The position numbers were made by a program, and so were the translations under genes. Positions 46,683-54,199 of a stretch of DNA of 64,000 bases are shown in pieces (within the stretch, counting starts at the first letter, position 1; each line of letters begins with the position of its first letter). The DNA lies in contig CAWAPE010000002.1 of the NCBI GenBank assembly GCA_963783855.1, forward strand, positions 1 through 64,000, read 5' to 3'. The notes below the pieces were generated by a model. It saw only the letters and a program-made list of their open reading frames with translations. It ran no database searches and was not told the DNA's origin. This stretch comes from JAKAGZ01 sp963783855 (lineage in GTDB: Bacteria; Bacteroidota; Ignavibacteria; Ignavibacteriales; Ignavibacteriaceae).

Positions 46683-47879
46683 TTATTTTATGATTTTAAT
46701 AATTTCCTTCGCTGTCTCTTTAATTGCAGGTACAACAACACTATTGCCTATTTGCCTATAGGCTTGGGTATCTGAAACAGGCATAATAAATTTTCTTGGA
46801 TCATAGCCTTGTAGTTGTAATGCTTCTTCAACGGTAAGTTTCCTAGGACGATTATTTTTTTGCTTAATTAAGACTTCAGCACCGTCTTTATGATATCTAG
46901 CAGAGATCGTTCTGGTCATGGTTTCTGAATCTGGGGGATAATCTATTAGTCCATATCCAAAACCATTCCCCATTTTTGCATGATGTTCTTTATGTCTCTT
47001 TAAAGTATCCCAAGTTCCAGGGCCTACAGTATATTTGGAATCAACTTCATCACCAAGGATTTCTGGAAGTGTTTTATATTTAAAATTACTCCTAGGTTTG
47101 GAAGGAATAATAATTTCCTGCTTACTTATTTTTATCTTTTTCGGATTATAACCAACTATAAAAATTCTTTCCCTATGTTGAGGGACCCATTTTGCACCAT
47201 CAATTATTTTCCAATTAATTACGTAGCCCAAATCATCTTCAAGCGTCTCTCTAATTACCTCAAATGTTTTATGATTATCGTGAGTAAGCAAATTCTTTAC
47301 ATTTTCTAAAAAAAATGCAGTGGGTTTTTTTTCCTTTAATATTCTCTTAATATCAAAAAATAAAGTTCCTTGAGTTTTATCTTTAAAACCGTGTTCTCGA
47401 CCTAGTGAATTCTTTTTAGAAACACCTGCGAGTGAAAATGGTTGGCAGGGGAAACCGGCTAATAAAATGTCAAAATCTGGTATATCTTTTTCTACTATTT
47501 TTGTAATATCACCAAATGGTACCTCACCAAAATTTTTTTCATAAGTCTTTTTTGCAAAGGGATCTATTTCTGAAGAAAAGACACATTGACCACCTAATTC
47601 TTGAAATGCAATTCTAAATCCACCAATACCTGCAAATAGATCAATAAATTTAAATTTAGGATTGGTTGGTGGGGGAAATGGCACATCCCATTTTATTGGT
47701 AATCTTTCCTGAAAATATTTTTCCTTAACCTGAAAATATTTTTTAGTAATTGGTTTATACAAGTGTTGGGTAGGCTCATTAATGTTTTGTAAATAATGTG
47801 TTATTACAGCTTCATCATTTTCAAAATATTTTAATTTATCTAATCCCAGGTCTTCTTTTATATCTGAATATTTTATCAT
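46683..47879 (-). CDS. DNA (cytosine-5) methyltransferase of the RM system
   Basis: 398 residues. An N-terminal extension of about 75 residues precedes motif I IDLFAGIGGF (79-88), motif IV with catalytic Cys145 in GFPCQPFS, motif VI ENV (near 196), motif VIII QRIFIVGY, and motif X at the C-terminus (YRQIGNSVVV). The target recognition region between VIII and IX is about 100 residues. A similar extension is found in Dcm/EcoRII-type enzymes. Methylates C5 of cytosine to protect from the partner nuclease. Adjacent to the C gene (9 bp) and the nuclease. Confidence 0.93.
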   Translation of the reverse strand: MIKYSDIKEDLGLDKLKYFENDEAVITHYLQNINEPTQHLYKPITKKYFQVKEKYFQERLPIKWDVPFPPPTNPKFKFIDLFAGIGGFRIAFQELGGQCVFSSEIDPFAKKTYEKNFGEVPFGDITKIVEKDIPDFDILLAGFPCQPFSLAGVSKKNSLGREHGFKDKTQGTLFFDIKRILKEKKPTAFFLENVKNLLTHDNHKTFEVIRETLEDDLGYVINWKIIDGAKWVPQHRERIFIVGYNPKKIKISKQEIIIPSKPRSNFKYKTLPEILGDEVDSKYTVGPGTWDTLKRHKEHHAKMGNGFGYGLIDYPPDSETMTRTISARYHKDGAEVLIKQKNNRPRKLTVEEALQLQGYDPRKFIMPVSDTQAYRQIGNSVVVPAIKETAKEIIKIIK

Positions 47880-47888
47880 AAATCGCTT

Positions 47889-48107
47889 TTATTTGAATTT
47901 CTTTTCATTAAAGAATTGTGTGAGCGGAATGTTTAGTGCTTTTGCAATTTTTTCTATGTTTACAATGGAAATATTACGTTTTCCATTTTCCACGCTATTT
48001 ATATATGTTCGATCTAAATCAGAAAGGTCAGCTAATGCTTCCTGTGAAATACCTGCATTGTGACGCAATTCCTTTATACGAATTCCGATTTTTTCTTTTA
48101 TGTTCAT
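47889..48107 (-). CDS. XRE-family controller (C) protein of the RM system
   Basis: 72 residues, one helix-turn-helix (about 10-65: AGISQEALADLSDLDRTYIN), the size of RM controller proteins. There is no ribosome site before the ATG, as expected of a leaderless C transcript. A C-box, GACT-N3-AGTC, stands 38 bp upstream. It should activate or time expression of the methyltransferase and nuclease. First gene of the four-gene cassette. Confidence 0.88.
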   Translation of the reverse strand: MNIKEKIGIRIKELRHNAGISQEALADLSDLDRTYINSVENGKRNISIVNIEKIAKALNIPLTQFFNEKKFK

Positions 48108-48119
48108 GGATGAAAATTA

Positions 48120-48158
48120 GATTGTTGTAGTTGATAAGACAACGGACTATAAGTCACG
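48120..48158 (-). promoter_or_regulatory. C-box operator of the RM cassette
   Basis: Perfect 11-bp palindrome GACTATAAGTC at 48145-48155 (minus strand GACTTATAGTC), flanked by GTG and CGT, the classical C-box form GACT-N3-AGTC. On the minus strand a partial second half site, GTCTTATCAAC, follows about 3 bp on. Known C operators consist of two such sites that set an activation-then-repression switch. Confidence 0.8.
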
Positions 48159-48253
48159 TGTTGGTATTAAAAAACTTGAACTATGAAATAACTTTTACAC
48201 TTAATTACAACATTAAATGTTCACAAAATGTGGGTTTGGGGAAGGCGGTGTGT

Positions 48254-48299
48254 GTAGAGACACGCGATCCCTCCGCAGGCGGGCATGCCCCGTCTCTAC
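48254..48299. repeat. REP with a nested palindrome
   Basis: Outer arms GTAGAGAC (48254-48261) and GTCTCTAC (48292-48299) as in the other REPs, but the centre between the left arm and GGGCATGCCCC is enlarged by 19 bases (48262-48280) containing the CCTCCGCAGG hairpin. Confidence 0.75.
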
Positions 48300-48511
48300 G
48301 AAAGCGTACCCCATCACTCGGAAATGTCGTTGGCAGTTTTAAATCGGTGGTAACAAAACGTATCCGCAACTCCGGTTACCCATCCTTCAAATGGCAGCCA
48401 CGGTTTTATGACCACATAATCCGAAATGAAAAATATCTTTACCGGATCCGGAAATACATCGATGAAAATCCGTTGAAATGGGAATTGGGGGAGGAAAATG
48501 ATTTTGTGTGA
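48281..48511 (+). pseudogene. truncated second RAYT copy (3' half)
   Basis: Reads HAPSLRKRTPSLGNVVGSFKSVVTKRIRNSGYPSFKWQPRFYDHIIRNEKYLYRIRKY and matches the 3' half of the RAYT at 43600 with only scattered differences, starting exactly at the REP. The upstream HUH motif is gone, so it cannot act. It carries an intact Tyr motif (RKYIDENPLKW). The upstream open frame (from 48131) does not resemble RAYT. The copy flanks the RM cassette on its other side, in the same orientation. Confidence 0.85.
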
Positions 48512-48526
48512 TCTGCTGAAAATATC

Positions 48527-48594
48527 GTGTAGAGACGCATCCTGCCCTCGCAGGGAGGGTAAATTCCCTCCACTTAATGGGGTGCGCCTCTACG
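48527..48594. repeat. composite REP with two nested hairpins
   Basis: Outer arms GTAGAG(A)CGCA and TGCG(C)CTCTAC enclose CTGCCCTCGCAGGG and GAGGGTAAATTCCCTC, two extra hairpins. It lies 16 bp after the truncated RAYT copy. 68 bp in all. Confidence 0.75.
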
Positions 48595-48623
48595 AAAAGT
48601 TTAGAATCTTAATTGTAAAGGTT

Positions 48624-49277
48624 TTACTTGTTTAACTCCTTTATCATTTCAAGCCATCTCTTTTTTAATAGTTTCAGCTGGGCCTTTTCCTGCGGAGTAA
48701 GATTTCTCTGCATATAATTAAGGCCTCTTTTGTTTATAGGGCGGTTGCCGAATGAAACTATTGAGGGATTGCCGTAGGTTGTGCCGGGGTTATTACCTGT
48801 AATTGTTATACCAAGATTTGAAATTCCTGTATCTTCCGGCATAACATCATTATTGGCAAGAGCCGGTACTTCGTTATTAATTTTTGGTGTTACGTTTTTT
48901 TCCGTGCGGGGTTTTGCAGCTTCTTCTTTTTTTACCTTTGGCCGCATATTCATTTCAAGATCTTTCCCAACATTGCTGCTTGCAACAACATCTTCACGAA
49001 CCTTTGGCGGCATCAGCAGCGGGTTTTCTTCCGCTCCGCCGGAATTGGTATTAACTACAAAAAGCACAGCTATTGCACTCAGTACAAGCGCCGCAGAAGG
49101 AATGAGCCTTGAGGGAAGAAGAAATTTAGCCCAGAAGGATTTTTTCTCCCCGTATTTTTCAGAGTTAATTCTTCGCATCAGGTCCGCTTCAAAATTTACG
49201 GGTGCTGAAACTTTCTTTAACCCCTTCAGAGTTTGAATCACATCATCGTGCTGATGCTCATCTTCAATAATGTTCAT
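48624..49277 (-). CDS. putative anti-sigma factor, single-pass membrane protein
   Basis: 217 residues with a short cytoplasmic N-terminus, one membrane helix (about residues 58-75, IPSAALVLSAIAVLFVV) and a long Pro/Asn-rich periplasmic part ending in a helix (NLTPQEKAQLKLLKKRWLEM). It is not a ZAS zinc anti-sigma (no HxxxCxxC). Its gene follows the ECF sigma gene by 9 bp, the position of an anti-sigma factor, which is the main reason for the assignment. Confidence 0.6.
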   Translation of the reverse strand: MNIIEDEHQHDDVIQTLKGLKKVSAPVNFEADLMRRINSEKYGEKKSFWAKFLLPSRLIPSAALVLSAIAVLFVVNTNSGGAEENPLLMPPKVREDVVASSNVGKDLEMNMRPKVKKEEAAKPRTEKNVTPKINNEVPALANNDVMPEDTGISNLGITITGNNPGTTYGNPSIVSFGNRPINKRGLNYMQRNLTPQEKAQLKLLKKRWLEMIKELNK

Positions 49278-49286
49278 AATTTTACC

Positions 49287-49877
49287 TTACTCGTTATGTA
49301 TGCTCTTTAACAATTTCTGCAATTGCGCCCTGCCACGATTGATACGGGACTTAACGGTACCAACCGTAATCCCCATTATGTCAGCAATTTCTTCGTATGA
49401 TAATTCCTGTATATCTCTCAGTACTACAGCCTGCCGGTAAGCGTCTGAAACTTTCAAAAATGCTTTCTGAATAATTTCGTCTTTAATACCGCTGTCGGTC
49501 ATATCATCAGGACGATAATTCTCATCGGGTATTTCGTAGGTTTCGTCTTCTTCTTTACCGTACGCGTTTATCGATAAGATCGTCCTTCTTTTTCTTCTCT
49601 GCAATTCAGTCTTTGCAAGATTTCCGGCAATGGTATAAATCCACGTTGAAAATTTTGCTATCGACTGATATGTATCTTTGTACCTGTAAACTTTAATCAT
49701 TGTTTCCTGAACAACATCAACACACGATTCATAATCACCCAGGTACCTGAATACAAAATTGGTGAGCGGGTTTTTGAACCGCTGTACCAAAATCTCGAAT
49801 GCTCTTTCAGTATTATTCCGCTGAAATTCGAGAATCAGTTCCTCGTCACTCAGCTCATTAAGATTCTTGTCTGTCAA
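49287..49877 (-). CDS. ECF sigma factor (RpoE type)
   Basis: 196 residues. Sigma2 region: FRYLGDYESCVDVVQETMIKVYRYKD with the KFSTWIYTIAGN end; sigma4: SYEEIADIMGITVGTVKSRINRGRAQL. It directs RNA polymerase to stress or envelope genes. The start codon is TTG at 49877; a weak AGAAG lies 15 bp before it. A 34-codon reading frame with a good ribosome site overlaps the start (49858-49962), which may couple translation. Confidence 0.93.
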   Translation of the reverse strand: MTDKNLNELSDEELILEFQRNNTERAFEILVQRFKNPLTNFVFRYLGDYESCVDVVQETMIKVYRYKDTYQSIAKFSTWIYTIAGNLAKTELQRRKRRTILSINAYGKEEDETYEIPDENYRPDDMTDSGIKDEIIQKAFLKVSDAYRQAVVLRDIQELSYEEIADIMGITVGTVKSRINRGRAQLQKLLKSIHNE

Positions 49878-49962
49878 CTGTATTGTACTTCTTTTTGGTT
49901 AAAAGGTTTCCGAAATCAGACACCAAATTACTTAAAATTCCTGAAAATTCGAAAGTTCTCAT
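49858..49962 (-). CDS. possible 34-residue leader peptide upstream of the sigma factor
   Basis: ATG at 49960-49962 with AGGGGG ribosome site about eight bases upstream; the frame reads MRTFEFSGILSNLVSDFG and ends at TAA 49858-49860, 17 bases past the TTG start of the sigma gene. Too short to judge by composition. It sits within an inverted repeat GACACCAAA (49919-49927) / TTTGGTGTC (49982-49990). May serve in translational coupling. Confidence 0.4.
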   Translation of the reverse strand: MRTFEFSGILSNLVSDFGNLLTKKKYNTVDRQES

Positions 49963-50080
49963 TTTTCCCCCTAAACGGGCTTTTGGTGTCCAATAAAATA
50001 TTCACTTAATTATTATATGGGAAGCTGATTTCAAAGATAGGTGAAAAAAAGAGCAAATCAATAAAATTATTATAGGCCGG

Positions 50081-51094
50081 TCATGCCAGCATTTCAGAGA
50101 TCAACAGTGTAATAATAGACTTATTGTCCGAAGATGTGGTCTTAACCGTAATATCTGCCTTGAGCAGTGCCTCTGAGGCGCGGTGCAGATCTCTGTCGGT
50201 AAAAGCCTTTCTTGCAAACCTGTAATTTTTCAGATAGAACGGGTGTGTACCAATAATTCTTGCCGCAGCATATTCATTCATCTTTTTCTCGGTCATCTCG
50301 TTAATCCGAGCCAGCCCTGTAAAATACCTTGTAAGCATATGAATGATGAATGTTGGTTCCTGCCCTTTCTCCAGCATATTGTAGGCAATTTTTAAGGAGC
50401 GTGATTTATCTCTTTTTGAAACCGCATCCTGAAGATCAAAAATTGAAAACGCTTTAAGTGAGGTGGATAACGATTTCACATCATCAAGACTGATCTCTTC
50501 CTTGTCTGAAATATATGTAAGAATTTTATCAAGCTGCGCTTCTATCATACTTCTGTTTTCGCCAACAATGTCAACAAGCATTGAAGCATTTTCAAAACTG
50601 ATCGTTTTGTTTCTTACTTCGCAAAAATCAACAACCCAGTTAACAAGATTATTTCCTTTAAGTTCTTTTGCTTCATAAATAAAATTATTTTTTGCCAACG
50701 TTTGATAAAGAACCGTATCAGTATTTTTAATTCCGCCATTATGTACTATTACCATCACTGTAAAATCAGCCGGAGACTCAGCATACGACAAAAGATTCTT
50801 TTTGTCTTTTACTTTTTCGAATTCTTTAAGGATTAAGAGTTTTTTATCGGATCCGAAAGGGAAAGCAGTTGCAAAACCAAGTACATCAGAAATTAATTTT
50901 TCCTCACCGTAAAATACCTCACGGTCAAAATCTGAAGTTACATGTGGAAGAACTGTTTCTTCCACTGCTTTTAAGGCTTCATCAATGCTGAAGGAATCTT
51001 CACCAAAGAAAAAATAAAGGGGAAGGATATTTCCCTTTTTCAGGTTTTTTACTGCCTCTGAAATTCCGGTAATTTTTATTTTACTTTTCGCCAT
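50081..51094 (-). CDS. holA: DNA polymerase III delta subunit
   Basis: 337 residues with the clamp-loader fold: YFFFGEDSFSIDEAL (Walker A-like region of HolA), the SALDVDYGEEKLIS type loop as VFYGEEKLISD, a helical bundle in the middle and C-terminal helices (HPFYLKNYRFARKAFT). HolA opens the beta clamp on DNA. Upstream small gene overlaps its start by 14 bp. Confidence 0.93.
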   Translation of the reverse strand: MAKSKIKITGISEAVKNLKKGNILPLYFFFGEDSFSIDEALKAVEETVLPHVTSDFDREVFYGEEKLISDVLGFATAFPFGSDKKLLILKEFEKVKDKKNLLSYAESPADFTVMVIVHNGGIKNTDTVLYQTLAKNNFIYEAKELKGNNLVNWVVDFCEVRNKTISFENASMLVDIVGENRSMIEAQLDKILTYISDKEEISLDDVKSLSTSLKAFSIFDLQDAVSKRDKSRSLKIAYNMLEKGQEPTFIIHMLTRYFTGLARINEMTEKKMNEYAAARIIGTHPFYLKNYRFARKAFTDRDLHRASEALLKADITVKTTSSDNKSIITLLISEMLA

Positions 51095-51203
51095 TTTCCG
51101 TTTTCATTTTTTCATACTTCATCGCCCGGGTAAGGAAGAATGTTAATCCGCCCCAAACAATTCCCAGTACAACTACCGCAGTTAATATTGTAAAGATGTT
51201 CAT
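51081..51203 (-). CDS. MetS-like small subunit of an NSS transporter
   Basis: 40 residues: MNIFTILTAVVVLGIVWGGL, one helix followed by a basic tail. The IVWGGL core is the hallmark of MetS-type small proteins that pair with NSS sodium symporters. It is too short for usual gene callers. The partner is likely the NSS gene at 51958-53448, from which it is now separated by the DUF559 element. It overlaps holA by 14 bp. Confidence 0.75.
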   Translation of the reverse strand: MNIFTILTAVVVLGIVWGGLTFFLTRAMKYEKMKTENGEK

Positions 51204-51222
51204 GGTTGTGTGTCCTTTATCT

Positions 51223-51733
51223 AACTCATCCCCCGGCCTTCCCTGCCTGCGGCAGGCAGGTCTTACAAGAGAAGGGGTGACTAATGAACTAATTTGAATT
51301 TAACATCGTTTCTATTTTTTTAAGCACTCTCGTAACATTATGTATAATTTCATCATTCTTAAATCGTAAGACCCGGATTCCCAACAAATTTATAATTTCT
51401 GTTCTTAATTTATCCTGTTCTTTTTTGTATCTGTGAATTTCACCATCAATTTCAATTACAAGCTTCCTGCTGTGGCAGTAAAAATCGGCTATATAAAAGG
51501 TCTCTTTTCCAAGGTAATCAAAAAACAAAGGATGTTGTCTGTAAAACTTTAATCCCTTAAATTTTTTATTGCGAACCACATTCCAGAAAATTTCTTCAGC
51601 AGGCGTTTGATTTTGTCTTAATTCCCTGCATCGGAATAAAGCAACCTTTTTTATTTTTCTGCTGTTTAGACTCACATTACTAAATTAAAATTTAAAGCCC
51701 CTCTCTTGCCAAGAGAGGGGTTTGGGGTGAGTT
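51223..51733. mobile_element. candidate DUF559 element with inverted palindromic ends
   Basis: Left end 51221-51280 reads CTAACTCATCCCCC...AGAAGGGGTGA with an inserted 19-bp palindrome (51242-51260). Right end 51698-51733 is an inverted copy of the same type: CCCCTCTCTTGCCAAGAGAGGGG followed by TTTGGGGTGAGTT. Between them lies only the DUF559 gene. Another copy in the left orientation, without insert, is at 51818-51860. No target-site duplication is visible. Confidence 0.55.
51289..51675 (-). CDS. DUF559 endonuclease (Vsr-like fold)
   Basis: 128 residues; typical N-terminal LRQNQTPAEEIFWNVVRNKKFKGLKFYRQHP and the catalytic core FYIADFYCHSRKLVIEIDGEIH with Asp and Glu-x-Asp. The family shares the fold of Vsr, the strand-nicking mismatch nuclease. 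Its biological role is unknown. The gene sits between inverted palindromic repeats. The start is the ATG at 51675, 22 bp inside the right repeat. Confidence 0.9.
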   Translation of the reverse strand: MSLNSRKIKKVALFRCRELRQNQTPAEEIFWNVVRNKKFKGLKFYRQHPLFFDYLGKETFYIADFYCHSRKLVIEIDGEIHRYKKEQDKLRTEIINLLGIRVLRFKNDEIIHNVTRVLKKIETMLNSN

Positions 51734-51817
51734 TGCCATTTAACAGGATTCACTCCAATAAATTATTGCCAAAAACTATTATGCAACTCAAATTTTTACG
51801 ATTTCACTTTCTTTAAT

Positions 51818-51860
51818 CTAACTCATCCCCCGACCCCTTCTCTAACAAGAGAAGGGGTGA
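51818..51860. repeat. DUF559-associated palindromic repeat, outer copy
   Basis: CTAACTCATCCCCCGACC followed by palindrome CCCCTTCTC...GAGAAGGGG (51834-51857) and TGA. Same sequence as the left end of the DUF559 element but without the nested 19-bp palindrome. A more decayed hairpin (CTCTT-CCT-AAGAG) is at 51911-51923. Confidence 0.75.
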
Positions 51861-51957
51861 ATGGGCAACATTACTATATAATTAAGATTTCAATTATTCA
51901 AAAAGTCCATCTCTTCCTAAGAGAGTTTACTGCAGGGCAAATCATCCCAATAATTTG

Positions 51958-53448
51958 TTATTTCTTTCTCTCAAAAATCTGTTTATACATAACTTTATTC
52001 AAAAGAATAAACGCGCCAAGGACAATTGCCCACTGGAACAATACGGTACCCGTATTCAGGGAATGGAACGGGTTCCACCATTCCGGGTCCCAGCCAACCG
52101 ATGAAATCAGCCACCAGGATATTAATACAACAACCTGCAGGGGAATTAATATCGCTATAACAAAATTAAACCACTTGCCTATTTTTACATCGCTGCCGGG
52201 TCCGTTAATAATTTCTGTTCTGAATTTATCTACACCGTAGCGAATAATTGAGAATGAAATAAATGCGCCGCTTAATATTAATCCCACACCCCAGACCCAA
52301 TCCTGGTTTGCAAAAAAGTCCAGGTTTAAGGCCGATGGTACTCCGAATAAAAATCCGGCAACGGCTACAACTATAATCGCTTTACTTCTTTTTAATCCAA
52401 AATCAATTAACGTTCTGGTTGAAAGCTCGACCATTGACATTAGTGATGTTACGGCCGCAAAGAACAAAGCAATAAAAAATATTGAAGCAAAGAAAATATT
52501 TACTGCATAGCTGCCTGAAATTCTTGCAAACAACTGCGGCAGGTAAATGAAAGTCAGTCCTGTGTTTGCCGGACCTGATTGTGAAATCTGCTGCATTGCA
52601 TCAACGGAACTGAGAGCAAAAACTGTGGAGAAAATTGTAATTCCTGCGAGCAAAGAAACGGTGTTGTTTCCAAATCCTATCAGTGCGGCATTAAGGGAAA
52701 TATCTTCCTTCTTTTTCATGTAAATCGCGTAAGTGAGAATCAATCCCCAGCCCGCACCTGTATCCCAGGCATTTTGCGTTAAAGCGTTAAGCCATACTTT
52801 ATAATCAAGAACGGTATTAAGGTCCGGAGTAAAAAAATATTTTATCCCGTCAATCGCTCCCGGCAAAGTAACAGCACGTACAAAAAGAATAACAAGAATA
52901 CCAAGCAGTGAGGGAACGAGAAACTTAGTTACCTTTTCAATCCCTTTTGTAACTCCACGGTAGATTATAAAAGCAACAAGTGATATCGAAATAAAGTGAA
53001 ATATTAATGGCTGAAGCCCGGTTGAAAATTCATTCCAGTAAGCAAGCTGATCTTTTGTGTTGAAAAGGTTACCCGACACTGCGGAGAAAAAATATCTTAA
53101 ACACCAGCCAGTAACAATTGAGTAATAAAACATTATTGCAGTGGAGACAAAAACAACAAATGCGCCCATCCACGCAAAATTTTTGCCTGCAGTTTTTGCA
53201 ATTGCTCCAACCGGACCAAATCTTGTTGATTTGCCTATGGCGAATTCTGCAATTATAAGCGGAACAGACCAGATTAACAGGAATATAACCCAGGGAATCA
53301 GAAATGAACCACCGCCGTTCTGCGCAACAATCCTTGAAAAACGCCAGATATTCCCGGTACCAACAGCAATACCAATTGTTGCAATTATAAGAGCCCAGCG
53401 GGATGAAAAAAATTCCTGACCGGAAGACTTTCTTTTTTCTTCTTTCAT
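51958..53448 (-). CDS. sodium-dependent neurotransmitter symporter family (NSS) transporter
   Basis: 496 residues, 12 membrane helices. The N-terminal WALIIATIGIAVGTGNIWRF is the sodium/amino acid site of the LeuT fold, and the conserved PLIIAEFAIGK follows. Transports amino acids with sodium. The companion small subunit gene is at 51081-51203. A hairpin at 53508-53533 precedes the gene. Confidence 0.93.
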   Translation of the reverse strand: MKEEKRKSSGQEFFSSRWALIIATIGIAVGTGNIWRFSRIVAQNGGGSFLIPWVIFLLIWSVPLIIAEFAIGKSTRFGPVGAIAKTAGKNFAWMGAFVVFVSTAIMFYYSIVTGWCLRYFFSAVSGNLFNTKDQLAYWNEFSTGLQPLIFHFISISLVAFIIYRGVTKGIEKVTKFLVPSLLGILVILFVRAVTLPGAIDGIKYFFTPDLNTVLDYKVWLNALTQNAWDTGAGWGLILTYAIYMKKKEDISLNAALIGFGNNTVSLLAGITIFSTVFALSSVDAMQQISQSGPANTGLTFIYLPQLFARISGSYAVNIFFASIFFIALFFAAVTSLMSMVELSTRTLIDFGLKRSKAIIVVAVAGFLFGVPSALNLDFFANQDWVWGVGLILSGAFISFSIIRYGVDKFRTEIINGPGSDVKIGKWFNFVIAILIPLQVVVLISWWLISSVGWDPEWWNPFHSLNTGTVLFQWAIVLGAFILLNKVMYKQIFERKK

Positions 53449-53507
53449 AATCCGTAGTTTGATTTATGAAATAGTTATTGCCACTGAAGATTCTAAAATA
53501 AACATCT

Positions 53508-53533
53508 TCCCTGATCGCTTCTGCGACCAGGAA
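53508..53533 (-). repeat. imperfect hairpin between cyclophilin and NSS genes
   Basis: TTCC(C)TG[A/G]TCGC-TTC-TGCGA with the second arm CCAGGAA. No T-run. It might work as a terminator or be one of the small palindromes of this genome. Confidence 0.4.
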
Positions 53534-53555
53534 AGACTCAAAAACGCAGAACTAA

Positions 53556-54182
53556 TTATCTTTGCTCAACCGTTACTTTTTCCATTACAACATCTTTAAC
53601 GGGTTTGTCATATGGTTTTGTTATTTCCACTTTACCGATAGCCTGAACAACATCCATTCCTTTAATAACCTTTCCGAAAATTGTATGATGATTATTCAGC
53701 CATGGAGTGGGAACCAGGGTTATAAAAAACTGGCTGCCGTTTGTGCCGGGCCCTGCATTTGCCATAGCAAGAATTCCCGGTTTATCAAAAGTATAATCCG
53801 GACTGAATTCATCTTCAAAAGGTTTACCCCAGATACTTTCGCCGCCGCGTCCTGTACCGGTCGGGTCGCCTCCCTGTATCATAAAATTATCAATCACACG
53901 GTGAAATGTAACTCCGTCATAATATCCTTTTTTAGCAAGTCCTTCAAAGTTTTCGACCGCTTTAGGCGCCACTTCAGAAAACAACTGAATTTCAATCGTT
54001 CCCATATTTGTTTTAATTACCGCTACATCCATTTTTTTTGTTGAATCGGGCATTGCCGTTTTCTCCATTTTATTTTTGTTTTTTTGTACATTCATTTCGT
54101 CATTATTCTTTGTTGTATTATTTGAATTATTACATCCAAAGAACAAAGTAAGTAAAAGTAAAAAGAATATTGAACCTTTCAT
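53556..54182 (-). CDS. peptidyl-prolyl cis-trans isomerase, cyclophilin lipoprotein
   Basis: 208 residues with lipobox LFFGCN and an Asn/Thr/Lys-rich linker, then a single cyclophilin domain (about 52-205). The active-site motifs FHRVIDNFMIQGGDPTGTG and MANAGPGTNGSQFFI are intact. The W after NGSQFFITL-VPTP-WL is present. It folds exported proteins. A hairpin in 53508-53533 lies downstream. Two spare bases before UppP. Confidence 0.93.
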   Translation of the reverse strand: MKGSIFFLLLLTLFFGCNNSNNTTKNNDEMNVQKNKNKMEKTAMPDSTKKMDVAVIKTNMGTIEIQLFSEVAPKAVENFEGLAKKGYYDGVTFHRVIDNFMIQGGDPTGTGRGGESIWGKPFEDEFSPDYTFDKPGILAMANAGPGTNGSQFFITLVPTPWLNNHHTIFGKVIKGMDVVQAIGKVEITKPYDKPVKDVVMEKVTVEQR

Positions 54183-54199
54183 CTAGCTCCTCCTGAAAA

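Noticed and set aside
48131..48280. Upstream part of the frame that ends in the truncated RAYT
   Set aside because: No similarity to the RAYT N-terminus; the open frame here overlaps the C-box region and is probably fortuitous.
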